From Galeopsis tetrahit (Eukaryota; Streptophyta; Magnoliopsida; Lamiales; Lamiaceae), in assembly GCA_963675135.1 (NCBI GenBank), contig OY776130.1:24358001-24422000 (forward strand): a stretch of DNA of 64,000 nt. The letters run 5' to 3'. The first letter of the stretch is position 1. Each line of letters opens with the position of its first letter. Made by a program: the position numbers and the translations under genes. The notes under the pieces were generated by a model, which saw only the letters and a list, made by a program, of their open reading frames with translations, did no database searches and was not told the origin of the DNA. This document shows, piece after piece, positions 1 through 9,618 of the stretch.

Positions 1-3000
1 GAAGATAGACCCTTTTCCCCACTTGATCCAAGACTTCTCTCATATACCAAACTTCTTGAAACTGCTCTTCAAGAAGGTGATCAAGTTATTCTCCCACCCA
101 TTCCAGCCATTCCAATTACCTCTTCAGGCTCAATGCTCTCAAAAGCACCTGAATCCCAACTTGCTTGGACCTCTCCTGACCCCAACCCTTCTGAACCCAA
201 CCTACCTGAATCCCAGCCAAGCTTACTTGAATCCCATTCCAACCCTCCTGAATCCAACTCTTCTGGAGATGATAGTGGTGAAGAATATACTTATGAGGGG
301 ATGTTGAGACAGATTGCAAGAGCCAATGTGGATGAATTATATCCAGGTTTGAAGGATTATCCCAGGCTGCAACAACAGTTCTATGATCTCAGAGCTCTTG
401 TTGAGATCAAAGATAGAACTATTGTGGAAATAGCTCAGGCTATTCAGGATAAGGGTGCCAACTGGTGGCAGGTTGAGGAAAATAGGCTGTTGCATTTTGC
501 AAATGTGAAGAAGACCAGTGTTTTAACCACTGAGGCCCTATTTTGCACCATTGTCCATGAAAAGGTGCTTGCTGAAAGAGAGAGGATAGCACAAGGAATC
601 AAGCATCCTAACAGCCCATCTGATGATGATGATGATGATGATCACACCAATCCCAATCCCCCTGGTATCAACTCAGCTCAGGTACATTACTTGACTTTTC
701 ATTCTGTACAGGACTCTGATCATTCAGAGGAGTTGACCAAAGATGGTGACTCAGTCCAAGATGCATTGGCCAAGGATGGTTCCTTTGAACCTGAGGCACA
801 GCTTGACAATGCTGAGACTTCCATAGGAGAAGCTGGTTTGACTAAAGCCTCATCAATGTCAGGCAAGTTGGACATTGACCAGCCTTTAGTCATTCAGGAT
901 GACTCAGTGGACTTGGGATGCCCAAGCACTATGATCTCCCAACAACTGCCCTCTGTGGATCCTGTTGAGGATATAGAGGTGTCAGGTTTAGGAATTGAAG
1001 GAGTTGAAAAGGCTGTGAGTGCTGAAAAATCAGAGGGAGGTGATGGTGAGGAATGTGTGATCACTGGTTCCTTGAGTGCACCACAAATAGAGGGAGAGGA
1101 AGTAGAAATATTGGGTGCAGCCCAATATGAGAGTCAGGCTATTCTTCAAGTCAAATCTGAACTTGATGAATCCCTTGGTGAAAGGAGGCCTGATTCTCCA
1201 GTGAATGTGAGTCTATCTTTTGAACATGAAGAAGAAAAGAATAAAGTTGAAAATGAGAGAAAAGGTGCTGATGTATCAGACCTTATGGGAGAAAAAGAAA
1301 TAGAGGGTGATGAGGGAGTTTTTACTAACCCTATCAGTTTTGCAGATTCAGTTGCTGTTACTCTTGAACAGATTTTTGCAGATGCCTCCCTGACAGATAT
1401 ACCAGTTGAAGCTGACACTGATCTTCAAGCAGTATCAGCAAATGTGTCCACACTTAACCAGATCTACTTTGAACAAGCCAACACCTCTGAGGCTCACTTT
1501 CAGATGGCTACTCAGACTGCATCCATCATTGAAGAGCAGTCAGGGAAGTTGGACACACTGGTCAGGGAAGTTGAGAAGGCTCATGCAACCACTGCTGATA
1601 CCCTAGATGGCCAAGGCAAGACTCTAGCCTCTGTGGAAATGAGGCTCACAGGGTCAGAAGAAGTGATCTTGCCTACTCTTGATGCAAGACTTTGTGGAGT
1701 TGAAACTGGCCTTCAAACAGTCTCAACTGAAGTGATAAAAGCTAAAGATGCTATGGGTATATTCACTAGATCTGTGAAGAAAGAGCAGCAGGATCTCAAA
1801 ACTTTGTACACGCACAATGTAAAAGCCTTGAGAAAGACCATCAAGGATGCTTTAAGGCAGAGGACAGCAGCCCAGAGAAAAAAGGCAGAAGAGTTGAAAG
1901 CTGCTATGGTGAAGGAAGCTGCTGAAAAGTTCACTGTTGAACTCATGGCCAAAGTGTCTGACCAAGTTGTGGCCAATCTCACTGAACAGCTTCAGGCCAA
2001 ACTTGATCAATCACTGAAAGCCACATTGGATGCCATAGTTTCCCAAAAGATGAAGCCTGTTCACACCTTTTTGAGCATGGCAGATGATAAAATGCAAAAT
2101 ATTCATGATGAGAATGTTTATCTACTGCAGGAATTGAAGTCCCTCACTCATTCCCACTCACATCTCTCTGTCACTATGAGTGAATTGAAGCCCCAATGTT
2201 TTGATAATGCCAAAAAGGGGGAAAGACAGAGAGCAAGGGCAAAGGGAACCTTGGTAATTGGTGAATCCAAGGAGAAAGTCCCTGAAGTTGAGGAGGAAGC
2301 AGTAGAAGACATTGGGAAAGGCAAAGGCCCAATGAATGTTGAAGATTTAACTGAGGAAGAGCAGATTCAAATAGCTGTCAAGGAATCCATGGTGTCAGCT
2401 ATGGAAAGTCAGGCAAGAAAGCTTCAAAGGCCAGGTGGTGAGTCTACAGGACTTGAACCTCAAGAGAAGATTGCTGAAGTGAGGGGGAAGGTGACAAGGT
2501 CATCTGAAAGAAAGAGGAAGGAACTGCAAGCCTTCAATGAATTCCCAACCAGCCTGACTTTGCCATCAGAATTTCAATCTGAAGAATCTACTCCAGCAAG
2601 GAAATCCAAGAGAATGAAGAAAGCAGCTCAAATGCCTGTTATTGAAGAAGAAGAAGTTGAAGAGGAAGGACAGGACAGAATGCCTGAAGTTGGTATGCCC
2701 AAACTTGCTGATGACCCCTCTAAACTGTTTGAAGAAGGTTTTGGAAAAGATCCAGAAACCCAAGAGAAGCTAGCTCTTCAGAGAGCTAAAGAGAGGATGG
2801 AGCAATTGGTTGAGGCCAACAAGGCAAGGGATGAAAGAAGGGCAAATTTCAAAGCCCCAAGAAGGAGAGCCTCATACAGAAGACTCAAACCTAAAATGCT
2901 ACAAAGATGGGACACTCAATACCCTCACCATGATAAGTGGGTTCCAATCTCACTGAATGATGCATGGGAGGAGGCCAAGAGAAGCTTTGTATATGACTTC

Positions 3001-3330
3001 TATGTCATAGGAAAGTGGCTTGGAGAGAGTGTGGATGAAGTCTTTGTCCAGTTCATGTTTGAGAATCATAGGGACCTCTACCAAAAGCTGTTTGCAGCAG
3101 CTGATATTGCTAGAGTGGAGTTCAAGGCCCCTGGTCCAATTCTGTACATACCTCCTAAGTTCAATGGGAACTTAATTGATGAAGGGAAGATTCTGGAGGA
3201 GTTCATCAACATCATGAAGATGGAGAAGATGAAGATAGGCCCTAGAGGCTCCAACAAGGAAGTTTGGGAGCTGAAGAAGAGGGTCTGGGCTCAATATGGC
3301 ATTGCTCCTCAAGATGATGGAACTCTGTGA
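1..3330 (+). CDS. Env-like ORF of Element A, 5' end off window
   Basis: The frame is open from base 1 to the TGA at 3328-3330, giving 1109 visible residues; the first Met codon is at 133. The protein is acidic at the N-terminal side, with Asp/Glu runs and a seven-Asp stretch near 620-645. Its middle (about 1440-2200) is Ala/Lys/Glu/Gln-rich and looks coiled coil. Its C-terminal third is basic, with KRKR-like and RRRAS clusters. I see no signal peptide or clear membrane segment. The same protein is encoded by Element B at 9619-12846. It lies between pol and the 3' LTR, where Sireviruses carry the so-called env-like gene of unproven function. Codon GAA at position 1 aligns with the in-frame TAA that splits the same frame in Element B, so this copy is probably the tail of one larger ORF. 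No other domain recognised. Confidence 0.75.
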   Translation, partial: EDRPFSPLDPRLLSYTKLLETALQEGDQVILPPIPAIPITSSGSMLSKAPESQLAWTSPDPNPSEPNLPESQPSLLESHSNPPESNSSGDDSGEEYTYEGMLRQIARANVDELYPGLKDYPRLQQQFYDLRALVEIKDRTIVEIAQAIQDKGANWWQVEENRLLHFANVKKTSVLTTEALFCTIVHEKVLAERERIAQGIKHPNSPSDDDDDDDHTNPNPPGINSAQVHYLTFHSVQDSDHSEELTKDGDSVQDALAKDGSFEPEAQLDNAETSIGEAGLTKASSMSGKLDIDQPLVIQDDSVDLGCPSTMISQQLPSVDPVEDIEVSGLGIEGVEKAVSAEKSEGGDGEECVITGSLSAPQIEGEEVEILGAAQYESQAILQVKSELDESLGERRPDSPVNVSLSFEHEEEKNKVENERKGADVSDLMGEKEIEGDEGVFTNPISFADSVAVTLEQIFADASLTDIPVEADTDLQAVSANVSTLNQIYFEQANTSEAHFQMATQTASIIEEQSGKLDTLVREVEKAHATTADTLDGQGKTLASVEMRLTGSEEVILPTLDARLCGVETGLQTVSTEVIKAKDAMGIFTRSVKKEQQDLKTLYTHNVKALRKTIKDALRQRTAAQRKKAEELKAAMVKEAAEKFTVELMAKVSDQVVANLTEQLQAKLDQSLKATLDAIVSQKMKPVHTFLSMADDKMQNIHDENVYLLQELKSLTHSHSHLSVTMSELKPQCFDNAKKGERQRARAKGTLVIGESKEKVPEVEEEAVEDIGKGKGPMNVEDLTEEEQIQIAVKESMVSAMESQARKLQRPGGESTGLEPQEKIAEVRGKVTRSSERKRKELQAFNEFPTSLTLPSEFQSEESTPARKSKRMKKAAQMPVIEEEEVEEEGQDRMPEVGMPKLADDPSKLFEEGFGKDPETQEKLALQRAKERMEQLVEANKARDERRANFKAPRRRASYRRLKPKMLQRWDTQYPHHDKWVPISLNDAWEEAKRSFVYDFYVIGKWLGESVDEVFVQFMFENHRDLYQKLFAAADIARVEFKAPGPILYIPPKFNGNLIDEGKILEEFINIMKMEKMKIGPRGSNKEVWELKKRVWAQYGIAPQDDGTL

Positions 3331-3630
3331 AGGATAAGTTCATTCTTTTCCCTGTTTTGCTGTTATGATTTCTGTTGTTATTTTTTTTTGCTATTCTAGA
3401 TTAGTGAGTCCTTTTGATTTTCAGCCCTGTAATGGTTTATCATATATAAAAGGATCACTATGTTTCTATCAAAGAGATAACAACTCATTATCTCAACTAA
3501 CCTATCCTGACATATATTACTTGATTTATTGTGCTAACAGTTTCTTTCAGGCAAGTTAACCAGTTCACTCTCCCTGAAGGTAATTTTTAGTTTAAGTCAA
3601 GGTCCCTTTGTAATAGGTTTTGGCATCATC

Positions 3631-3644
3631 AAAAAGGGGGAAAT
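3631..3644 (+). promoter_or_regulatory. Polypurine tract of Element A
   Basis: The purine run AAAAAGGGGGAAAT directly precedes the TGTTGG start of the LTR, where plus-strand DNA synthesis is primed. The identical tract occurs in reverse at 9228-9241 in Element B. The rest of the 314 bp between the env-like stop and the LTR (3331-3630) holds no gene I can see. Confidence 0.85.
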
Positions 3645-5248
3645 TGTTGGGAATAAAATGATTTTGATCTAGATACCAAAACCCCTGATTGATGATGTAC
3701 AAGTTAGTTGAGATATGCTCAAGTTATTGCTCAGGCAAGTTGTCCCAGAACAGTATATGTATAGTATGCTTAAGTTAAAATCTCAGAAATGTTATGAGAT
3801 ATTAGTGATCAGGATAGTTGTCCAAAGCTGGAATGTTAGGCAGCTTGATAGGTCTATAGGACAAAGTGGCTGATCTATTCAAGACAAACTTACCAAATGG
3901 ACAACCTGGCTGAAGAGTTCAAGTATACTGAAGCTGTGCTCATAAATGCAAAAGTTCTAGGCAGTTGAAGTACAAATGATCAAGAGAATTAAATGACAAA
4001 AGCTTACAGAAGATACATTCAATGAAGCATTTATTGCCAATCATGCCTGAACCAAGCATTAAAGACTTAGAGCATTAAAGAGTGAAGCATTGAATGAATG
4101 TTGGAACATTCTAAAACTGCAGCAGGAATGTTCAGGGAGCTTGTCCCATCTGACCGTTGGTTGTGTGTAATGTTTGCCACAAATCAACCTAGGACAATGT
4201 GCAAAATTGGAAACTGACACAAGTCTTCTCAGCCGCCTTTGTCAGAAGTCAACACATTCATTCAAGCAACCATTGAAGACCTCTTTTACACAGTGGATAA
4301 AAGGATGTCAAGCTTCATAGCCGTTTCAATGGTGCTGCAAATAGACATATTTGAATTGCTAATCCCTCCAACGGTTAGTTGTTCAAATTGCCTATAAATA
4401 CAGAAGTGATCAAAGGAATTCAGCATCCAACTACAAGCTATCAAACTATCATCAAGCTTTCAAAAGGAAACCAAGCTGTTCTCTAGAATTCCAAGTTTCC
4501 TGAATCACTTCAAGTCAGCTAAGCCAATCTTTGTAAACATCCTAGCTTAGCATTGAGATATCCTAAGCCTTTACACTGTTCTTCTTGTAAAGGATATCTC
4601 TATTAGTTGGAACCAAACCTCAAACCTTATCTCATTTAGTGAAGAGAGTGTTTGCTGTAGAAGTGAGGAGTTAAGGACTGTTAGTGTAAAACACAGTCTT
4701 AACTCAGAGAGATTGAGCACTAGGACTCAAGTTATCCTAGGGATCAAAACACTAAGAGAGTGTTGTTGATCAGTGCACCTTGGCACTATAAAACAAGCTA
4801 ATTCCATTGAGAAGGAATTATCCTGTTCAATCAGGGAAAGTGGATGTAGGAGCTTGAGTCTCTGAACCACTATAAACTTGTGTGCCATTTACTTACTGCA
4901 CTCTTTACTGCACTTTCATTCAATCCTTTTCAAAGAGCAAAACTCAGTAAGCTAAGAAAACAAGTTTTGGACAAAGTCCCTGATAACTGTATTTTTCAGA
5001 AATCAACTTGGAGTATTTCTTTGAGTAAAGGCCAACCACATTCCGCACTTAGCAACTCTTTTAGATATTTAGCCAACTGATCACTTAATAGTAATCAGTA
5101 GGACAAGTATCTATCAAAGTTCACACTCAGGCCAGTTGTGAGACAACTTGCCTGATAAGACCAGTTTATCAAAAAGAAAAGAATTTGCATACACAAGTGC
5201 ATTCCCCCCCCCCCATACACTTGTGTTATACTCCACCAAGGACCAACA
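3645..5248 (+). repeat. 3' LTR of Element A (1604 bp)
   Basis: The LTR starts TGTTGGGAATAAAATG and ends GGACCAACA, so the termini form the 6 bp inverted repeat TGTTGG/CCAACA. A TATA-box-like TATAAATA at 4393-4400 marks the likely U3/R promoter. A C-run (about 5203-5214) lies near the 3' end, as in the other LTRs of this family here. It resembles the Element B LTRs more than the solo LTR at 18935-20566. Confidence 0.92.
4393..4400 (+). promoter_or_regulatory. LTR TATA box
   Basis: TATAAATA followed by CAGAAGTG. The same core, CTATAAAT followed by CAGAAGTG, recurs in the solo LTR (19665-19680) and, on the minus strand, in the Element B LTRs (near 23021-23030), so it is the conserved promoter core of this LTR family. 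Confidence 0.6.
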
Positions 5249-5459
5249 ATTATTAATGGAAATTGGAAAGTGAAATGTGTACAGTTACTTTTGCTTTCAA
5301 GATGAGGAATGTGTACCTCCAATGCTCCAATCTATTTCTTCTCCCTCTTCAGTCTTCAAGATGGGAAATTTCAAAATGTGTAAAATACGTTTTCATGAGC
5401 AACCCTTCGGTAGACATGTTTAACCCCCTCATCCCCACCCCCCAGCAAACGTAAAAAAA
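5249..5459. other. Unassigned sequence after Element A
   Basis: AT-rich with short pyrimidine runs. I see no coding region or terminal repeat. It may be a remnant of the LINE tail on the minus strand, but I could not match it to a LINE motif. Confidence 0.3.
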
Positions 5460-5565
5460 AAAAACGTCGAACCTTCGGTTCGAAAACCAAAACCGGCGGT
5501 TTACCGGTTTGGTTTCGGTTACCAATTTTGGCAAACCGTAACCGCCGATTTTTCACGGTTGTGCA
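5460..5565. repeat. Possible hAT end fragment with CCGGTTT-type subterminal repeats
   Basis: Dense short repeats built on GGTTCG, CCGGCGG, ACCGGTTT and GGTTACC, ending at a CACGGTTGTGCA motif near 5555-5567. Such clusters are typical of subterminal regions of plant hAT elements and resemble the two better-defined hAT elements at 7812 and 29682. I could not find paired ends or a TSD, so this is a fragment at best. Confidence 0.35.
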
Positions 5566-5941
5566 TGTTTGTATAGGAGTACCCATAATTCGTTTTACAT
5601 CCTCCGACACAAAAATATTTCTTATAAGACTACTATCCCAGACCCTAGCCCCTGACAACATCAATTATGAAACAGTCATACCCTCCAACCCTGGAATAAT
5701 TTATATGGTTAATTCAAAACCCTCGTCGTCACGTACCCATTAGTTGTTCCACACGTTTAGACTCGACCCATCTCCAACCTTCCATCGTACCCCACACCTA
5801 AGAAATGTTTGTGTCGTCCATATACTCCGCCACGTGAAGCTTGGGTTCGACCCCAACCGTGCCGTTAAGAAATCCACTCTTGGGAAGTACTTTGATTTTA
5901 AAACCCGACAAACCAACGCCTCAGGTTCAACGATCAACCTC
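5566..5941 (-). pseudogene. LINE ORF2 fragment, continuation of the LINE broken by Element B
   Basis: On the minus strand this encodes a region typical of plant LINE ORF2 after the RT domain, including LVCRVLKSKYFP, LGSNPSFTWRSIW and WKVGDGSS, then a degenerate stretch with VWDSSLIRNIF. It continues the LINE at 23778-27000. If Element B and one copy of its TSD are skipped, the frame reads without interruption through ...GWRLIVEPEALV. A frame break occurs near 5740, and recognisable LINE sequence fades below about 5570, so the 3' end is lost. Confidence 0.82.
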
Positions 5942-6625
5942 TGTTGGTCCTTGATGGAGTATGAAACAAATGTATAGGGGGGGGGGGGAATGCACTTGTG
6001 TCTACAAATTCTTTCTTTTTCAAAAACTGTTTAACTTAATCAGGGAGGTTGTCTCACAACTGTCCTGAGTGATAATATTGAAAGATAATTGGCCTACTGA
6101 AAACTATGAAGTAATCAGTTGGAAAACTATCTAAAAGAGTTCTTAAGTGTGGAATGTGGTTGGCCTTTTCTTTGAAAGAATACTCCTAGTTGATTCCTGA
6201 AAAACCAGGTTATCAGGGACTTTGTCCAAAACAGTTTTTCTTAACTTTGCTGAACTTACTTCTTTAAGAATGATTTTATCAAGTAATGTGAGTAATAGAA
6301 AAGTGCAATAAGTAATTTATAGTGGTTCAGAGTCTCAAGCTCCTACATCCACTTTCCCTGATTGAACAAGATAATTCCTTAACACCTGAAATTAGCTTGT
6401 TTTATAGTGCCAAAGTGCACTGATCAACAACACTATCTTAGTGCTTTGATCCCTAGGATAAACTGAGTCCTAGTGCTCAATCTCACTGAGTTAAGACTGT
6501 ATTTTCACTTAACAGCCCTTAACTCCTCACTTCTACAACAAACTCTACTTCACTCAATGAGGTAGGGGTTTGAGGTTTGATTCCAACTAATTGAGATACC
6601 CTAATAAGAACAGTGTAAAGGCTTA

Positions 6626-7098
6626 GGGTGTGTTTGGTTTGGGATTGGCCCGTCCGGATTTGGATGGGCCATCCCCCATCCCATCCCTCTCCATCCAAAT
6701 ACCCATCCACCCCTATAATACACCTATATACCTATTTTTATACCATTACATCATCATATTTTTATATTAATTACTCATTCTCTCTCCTACTTTTTCTTCC
6801 ATACATTTATTCTCTTTCCTACTTTTCTTCCACACATTTATTCTCTCTCCTACTTTTCTTCCACACATTTATTCTCTTTCCTACTTTTCTTCCTTACACT
6901 AATTACTCTACTAACTAACAATAATAAAATAATACAACATCACTATTGATTTGACATAAAGTTCTCCATCCACACCTGTTTTTCAATCTCTATCCAAACA
7001 CAATTTTTATTCAATTACTATTCATGGATTACCCCCATCCACATTTTTCAAATCCCCATCCCCATCCCATCCACCACAATCCCTAACCAAACAGCCCC
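6626..7098. mobile_element. PIF/Harbinger-type (Tourist-like) MITE, 473 bp
   Basis: The ends are GGGTGTGTTTGGTTTGGGAT and, as reverse complement of the right end, GGGGCTGTTTGGTTAGGGAT. They are flanked by the 3 bp TSD TTA at 6623-6625 and 7099-7101. The empty site is intact in the other LTR near 22859. The inside has no ORF of interest but contains three to four copies of a 30 bp pyrimidine-rich unit (about 6777-6900). Confidence 0.9.
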
Positions 7099-7811
7099 TT
7101 AGGATATCTCAGTGCTAAGCTTGGGATTGTTACAATGAAAGGCTTAGCTTTTGAAGTGATCAGGAAACTTGGGATTGTAAAGAATAACTTAGGTTTCCTT
7201 TGAATGCTTGATAGTAGTTTGATAACAGATAGTTGGATGCTTGAATCCTTGGATCACTTCTGAATTTATAGAGCAATTTGATCAACTATCCGTTGGAGAG
7301 ATAGCATTTCAAATTGTCTATTTGCAGCTCCATTGAAACGGCTATGAAGGCCAGCCTTCTATTATCCACTGTGTAAAAGACTCTTCAATGGTTGCTTGAA
7401 TGAATGTGTTGACTTCTGAAAAATGCAGCTAAGATGACTTGTGTCAGCTTCCAAATTTTGCACATTTCCCAAGGTTGATTGTGGCAGACTTTACACTCAA
7501 CCAACGGTCAGATGGGACAAGTGTCCTGAACATTCCTGCTGCAGGTGGAATGTTCCTCATTCATTCAATTCTCCAGTCTTTAATGCTTTTCTAAGTCTTC
7601 AATGCTTGTTCAGGCTTGATGGCAATAAATGCTTCATTAAATTTATCTTCTGTGCATGTATCATTCAATGACTTTAATTCAAAAAGTCCTCAAGTTGATC
7701 TGATATAGCACTTATCAGTTTATTGCAGCTTGACTTCTTATTCAGCCATGTTGTCCTCTTCAGCATGTTTGTCTTTGAAGAATCAGCAGACTTGTCCTAA
7801 CCACTTAAAAC

Positions 7812-9009
7812 TAGGAGTGTGCAAAATAAAACCGGACCGGAAAAAAGACCGGAACCAGACCGGTCCGGTCCGGAACCGGACCGACCGGTTAGATTCCGGT
7901 CCGGTCCTCGGTCCGAATTTTTTTAAGATTCCGGGTTCCGGTCCGGTCCGGTCTAAAACCGGAATTTACCGGTCCAGGACCGGAAACCCGGATTTACAAT
8001 TTCTTTTTTTTTATTATTATTATTTGAATTTTAGAAATTACAAATCTCATTCCTCTGGCTCTTCGACTTCCTCTGGCTCTTCGACTTTCTTAAATATAAT
8101 TCTCCACCTTTATCTGAAACGGCGCTCACCAGCCTCACCCAATCCCAATCGACAAGGGCGACAACCCTTCTCCAAACTCCACTGCCACTCTTTGAGTCCA
8201 CTGGTAATATATTCAACTTAGTTTCTTTTTACTTTTCATTCAAATTTTTTTGTTTTATTATATCTAATTTATTTATTTTTTCATGTGAGAATAGACTGTG
8301 CAAGCACTTATTTGTACACAAGATTAGCTTCGTGCAAAAGGAACACCCAAGGCAAGGATTTACGTGAAGATAATTTACGCGATTTGCGTGAGTTAGAAGA
8401 AATTGAGAATGGTAATGGTTTATACTTATCAAATATTTTTCAGCATGTTTATTTATTAGTTGTACCCATTTAAAAAATTTAACATCTTTATATGTTATTA
8501 CAGATTTGATGAAGACTACATTGGACGATGAAGACAATGTTATATACATTGTAGACCCTTAAATTTGTGCATCATTTCATTTTTTTGGACTACTGTTTTT
8601 TCATTTTTGGACTACTGCCTTTTCATTTTGGACTTGAATTTTAATTTCTATGAACATTTGCTATAAATTAAGTTTTCAAGCATATATATATTCTTGGACA
8701 ATTGTGATCAACTTGATATAAGGGTATAACTTATTCTTTAGGATATTAAAAAGGAATTTATTATAAAGGTAAATATGAAGAAATTTCCAGATCTTCAAAA
8801 AAAATGTGATCCACTCTCCACTTCTTCTCATACACTAAGGAATTATAATAAATTAAAAAAAAAGAAAAAAAAAAAGAACCGGTCTGAAACGGTCCAAACC
8901 CGGACCGGTTACATTCCGGTCCGGTCCTCGGTCCGTAAAATTTTAAGATTTCGGTCCTGGTCCAAACCGGTCCCGGTCCGGTCCGGTTCTGGACCGGTGC
9001 ACACCCCTA
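7812..9009. mobile_element. Non-autonomous hAT element, 1198 bp
   Basis: The ends TAGGAGTGTGCA and (reverse complement of the right end) TAGGGGTGTGCA are flanked by a perfect 8 bp TSD, CTTAAAAC, at 7804-7811 and 9010-9017. The other LTR has the empty site. Both subterminal regions are packed with CCGGTCCGG-type repeats (7835-7990 and 8878-9000). The inside keeps only the last coding exon(s) of a transposase, so it looks like an internal deletion derivative of an autonomous hAT element. Confidence 0.93.
8300..8562 (+). pseudogene. Relic of hAT transposase C-terminus
   Basis: One frame reads QALICTQD, then TAG (8325-8327), then LR, which is the conserved hATC dimerisation end (usually ALxCTxDWLR) with the tryptophan codon changed to a stop. 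After a frame change the acidic tail KDLREDNLRDLRELEEIENG follows. A GT near 8412 and a TTACAG near 8500 could bound an intron before a last short exon ending TAA at 8560-8562. The rest of the transposase is missing. Confidence 0.65.
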
Positions 9010-9227
9010 CTTAAAACACTTAAAGCTGCTTAACACATTCAGCTTTGGACAACTATCCTGAACTATGAATCTCACAACACTTCTGAGATTTAGACTTAAA
9101 CATTTCTATTGTCTGAACTATCCTGAGACAGCTAGACTGATACATCTTTTAATTGTATCTCAACTAATCTGATCATCATCAATCAGGGGTTTTGGTATCT
9201 TAATCAAAATCAATTTATTTCCCAACA

Positions 9228-9241
9228 ATTTCCCCCTTTTT
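9228..9241 (-). promoter_or_regulatory. Polypurine tract of Element B
   Basis: On the minus strand AAAAAGGGGGAAAT abuts the TGTTGG start of the 3' LTR, identical to the tract of Element A. Confidence 0.85.
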
Positions 9242-9618
9242 GATGATGCCAAAACCTATTACAAAGGGAACTTGACTTATACTAAAAATTTTGTCTTCAG
9301 GATGGATGATCTGGTCAATTTTCCTGAAACAAACTGTTAGCACAATAATAAATAAAGTATATAGGTTATGTCAGGTTAGTTGAGATAATGAGTTGTTATC
9401 TCTGATGAAAATAGTGATCCTTTAATATATATCATAAGGCATTACAATGCTGGAAAATCAAAAGGACTCACTATGCTAGAACAAGATAAAAGATAGAGAC
9501 AACAACAGATTAAAAACTTAGATAAAGGGAAAGAGTGACTTATTCTTTAGAGTGAACCATCATCTTGGGGAGCAATCCCATACTGAGCCCAAACTCTCTT
9601 CTTCAGCTCCCAAATCTC

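Larger units (their letters stand above)
1..5248 (+). mobile_element. Element A: 3' part of a Sirevirus-like Ty1/copia retrotransposon
   Basis: This is the 3' end of an LTR retrotransposon cut by the window edge. In order it shows a long env-like ORF open from base 1, a short spacer, a polypurine tract (AAAAAGGGGGAAAT) and a complete LTR. The ORF and LTR match those of Element B, a complete copy on the opposite strand, so the missing left part should be gag-pol. A long extra ORF after pol, a 1.6 kb LTR and this polypurine tract fit the Sirevirus (SIRE/Maximus) group; the group name is my inference. Its TSD cannot be tested because the 5' end is outside; the five bases after the LTR are ATTAT. 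Confidence 0.85.
5942..9227 (-). repeat. 3' LTR of Element B, interrupted by two DNA transposons
   Basis: It starts TGTTGGTCCTTGATGG and ends CCAACA, matching the 5' LTR at 22164-23777. Without the MITE at 6626-7098 and the hAT element at 7812-9009 (and one TSD each) it would be about 1.6 kb. Both insertions are absent from the 5' LTR, so they arrived after Element B had inserted. A G-run (about 5978-5988) sits near the left edge. Confidence 0.92.

Noticed and set aside
23..307. 94-residue ORF overlapping the start of Element A, and similar 12732-13121 in Element B
   Set aside because: Out of frame with the long env-like ORF on the same strand; it is a shadow of that reading frame.
7812..9009. 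Satellite or G-quadruplex array because of CCGGTCCGG clusters
   Set aside because: The clusters are confined to both ends of an element with hAT TIRs and 8 bp TSD, so they are subterminal repeats.
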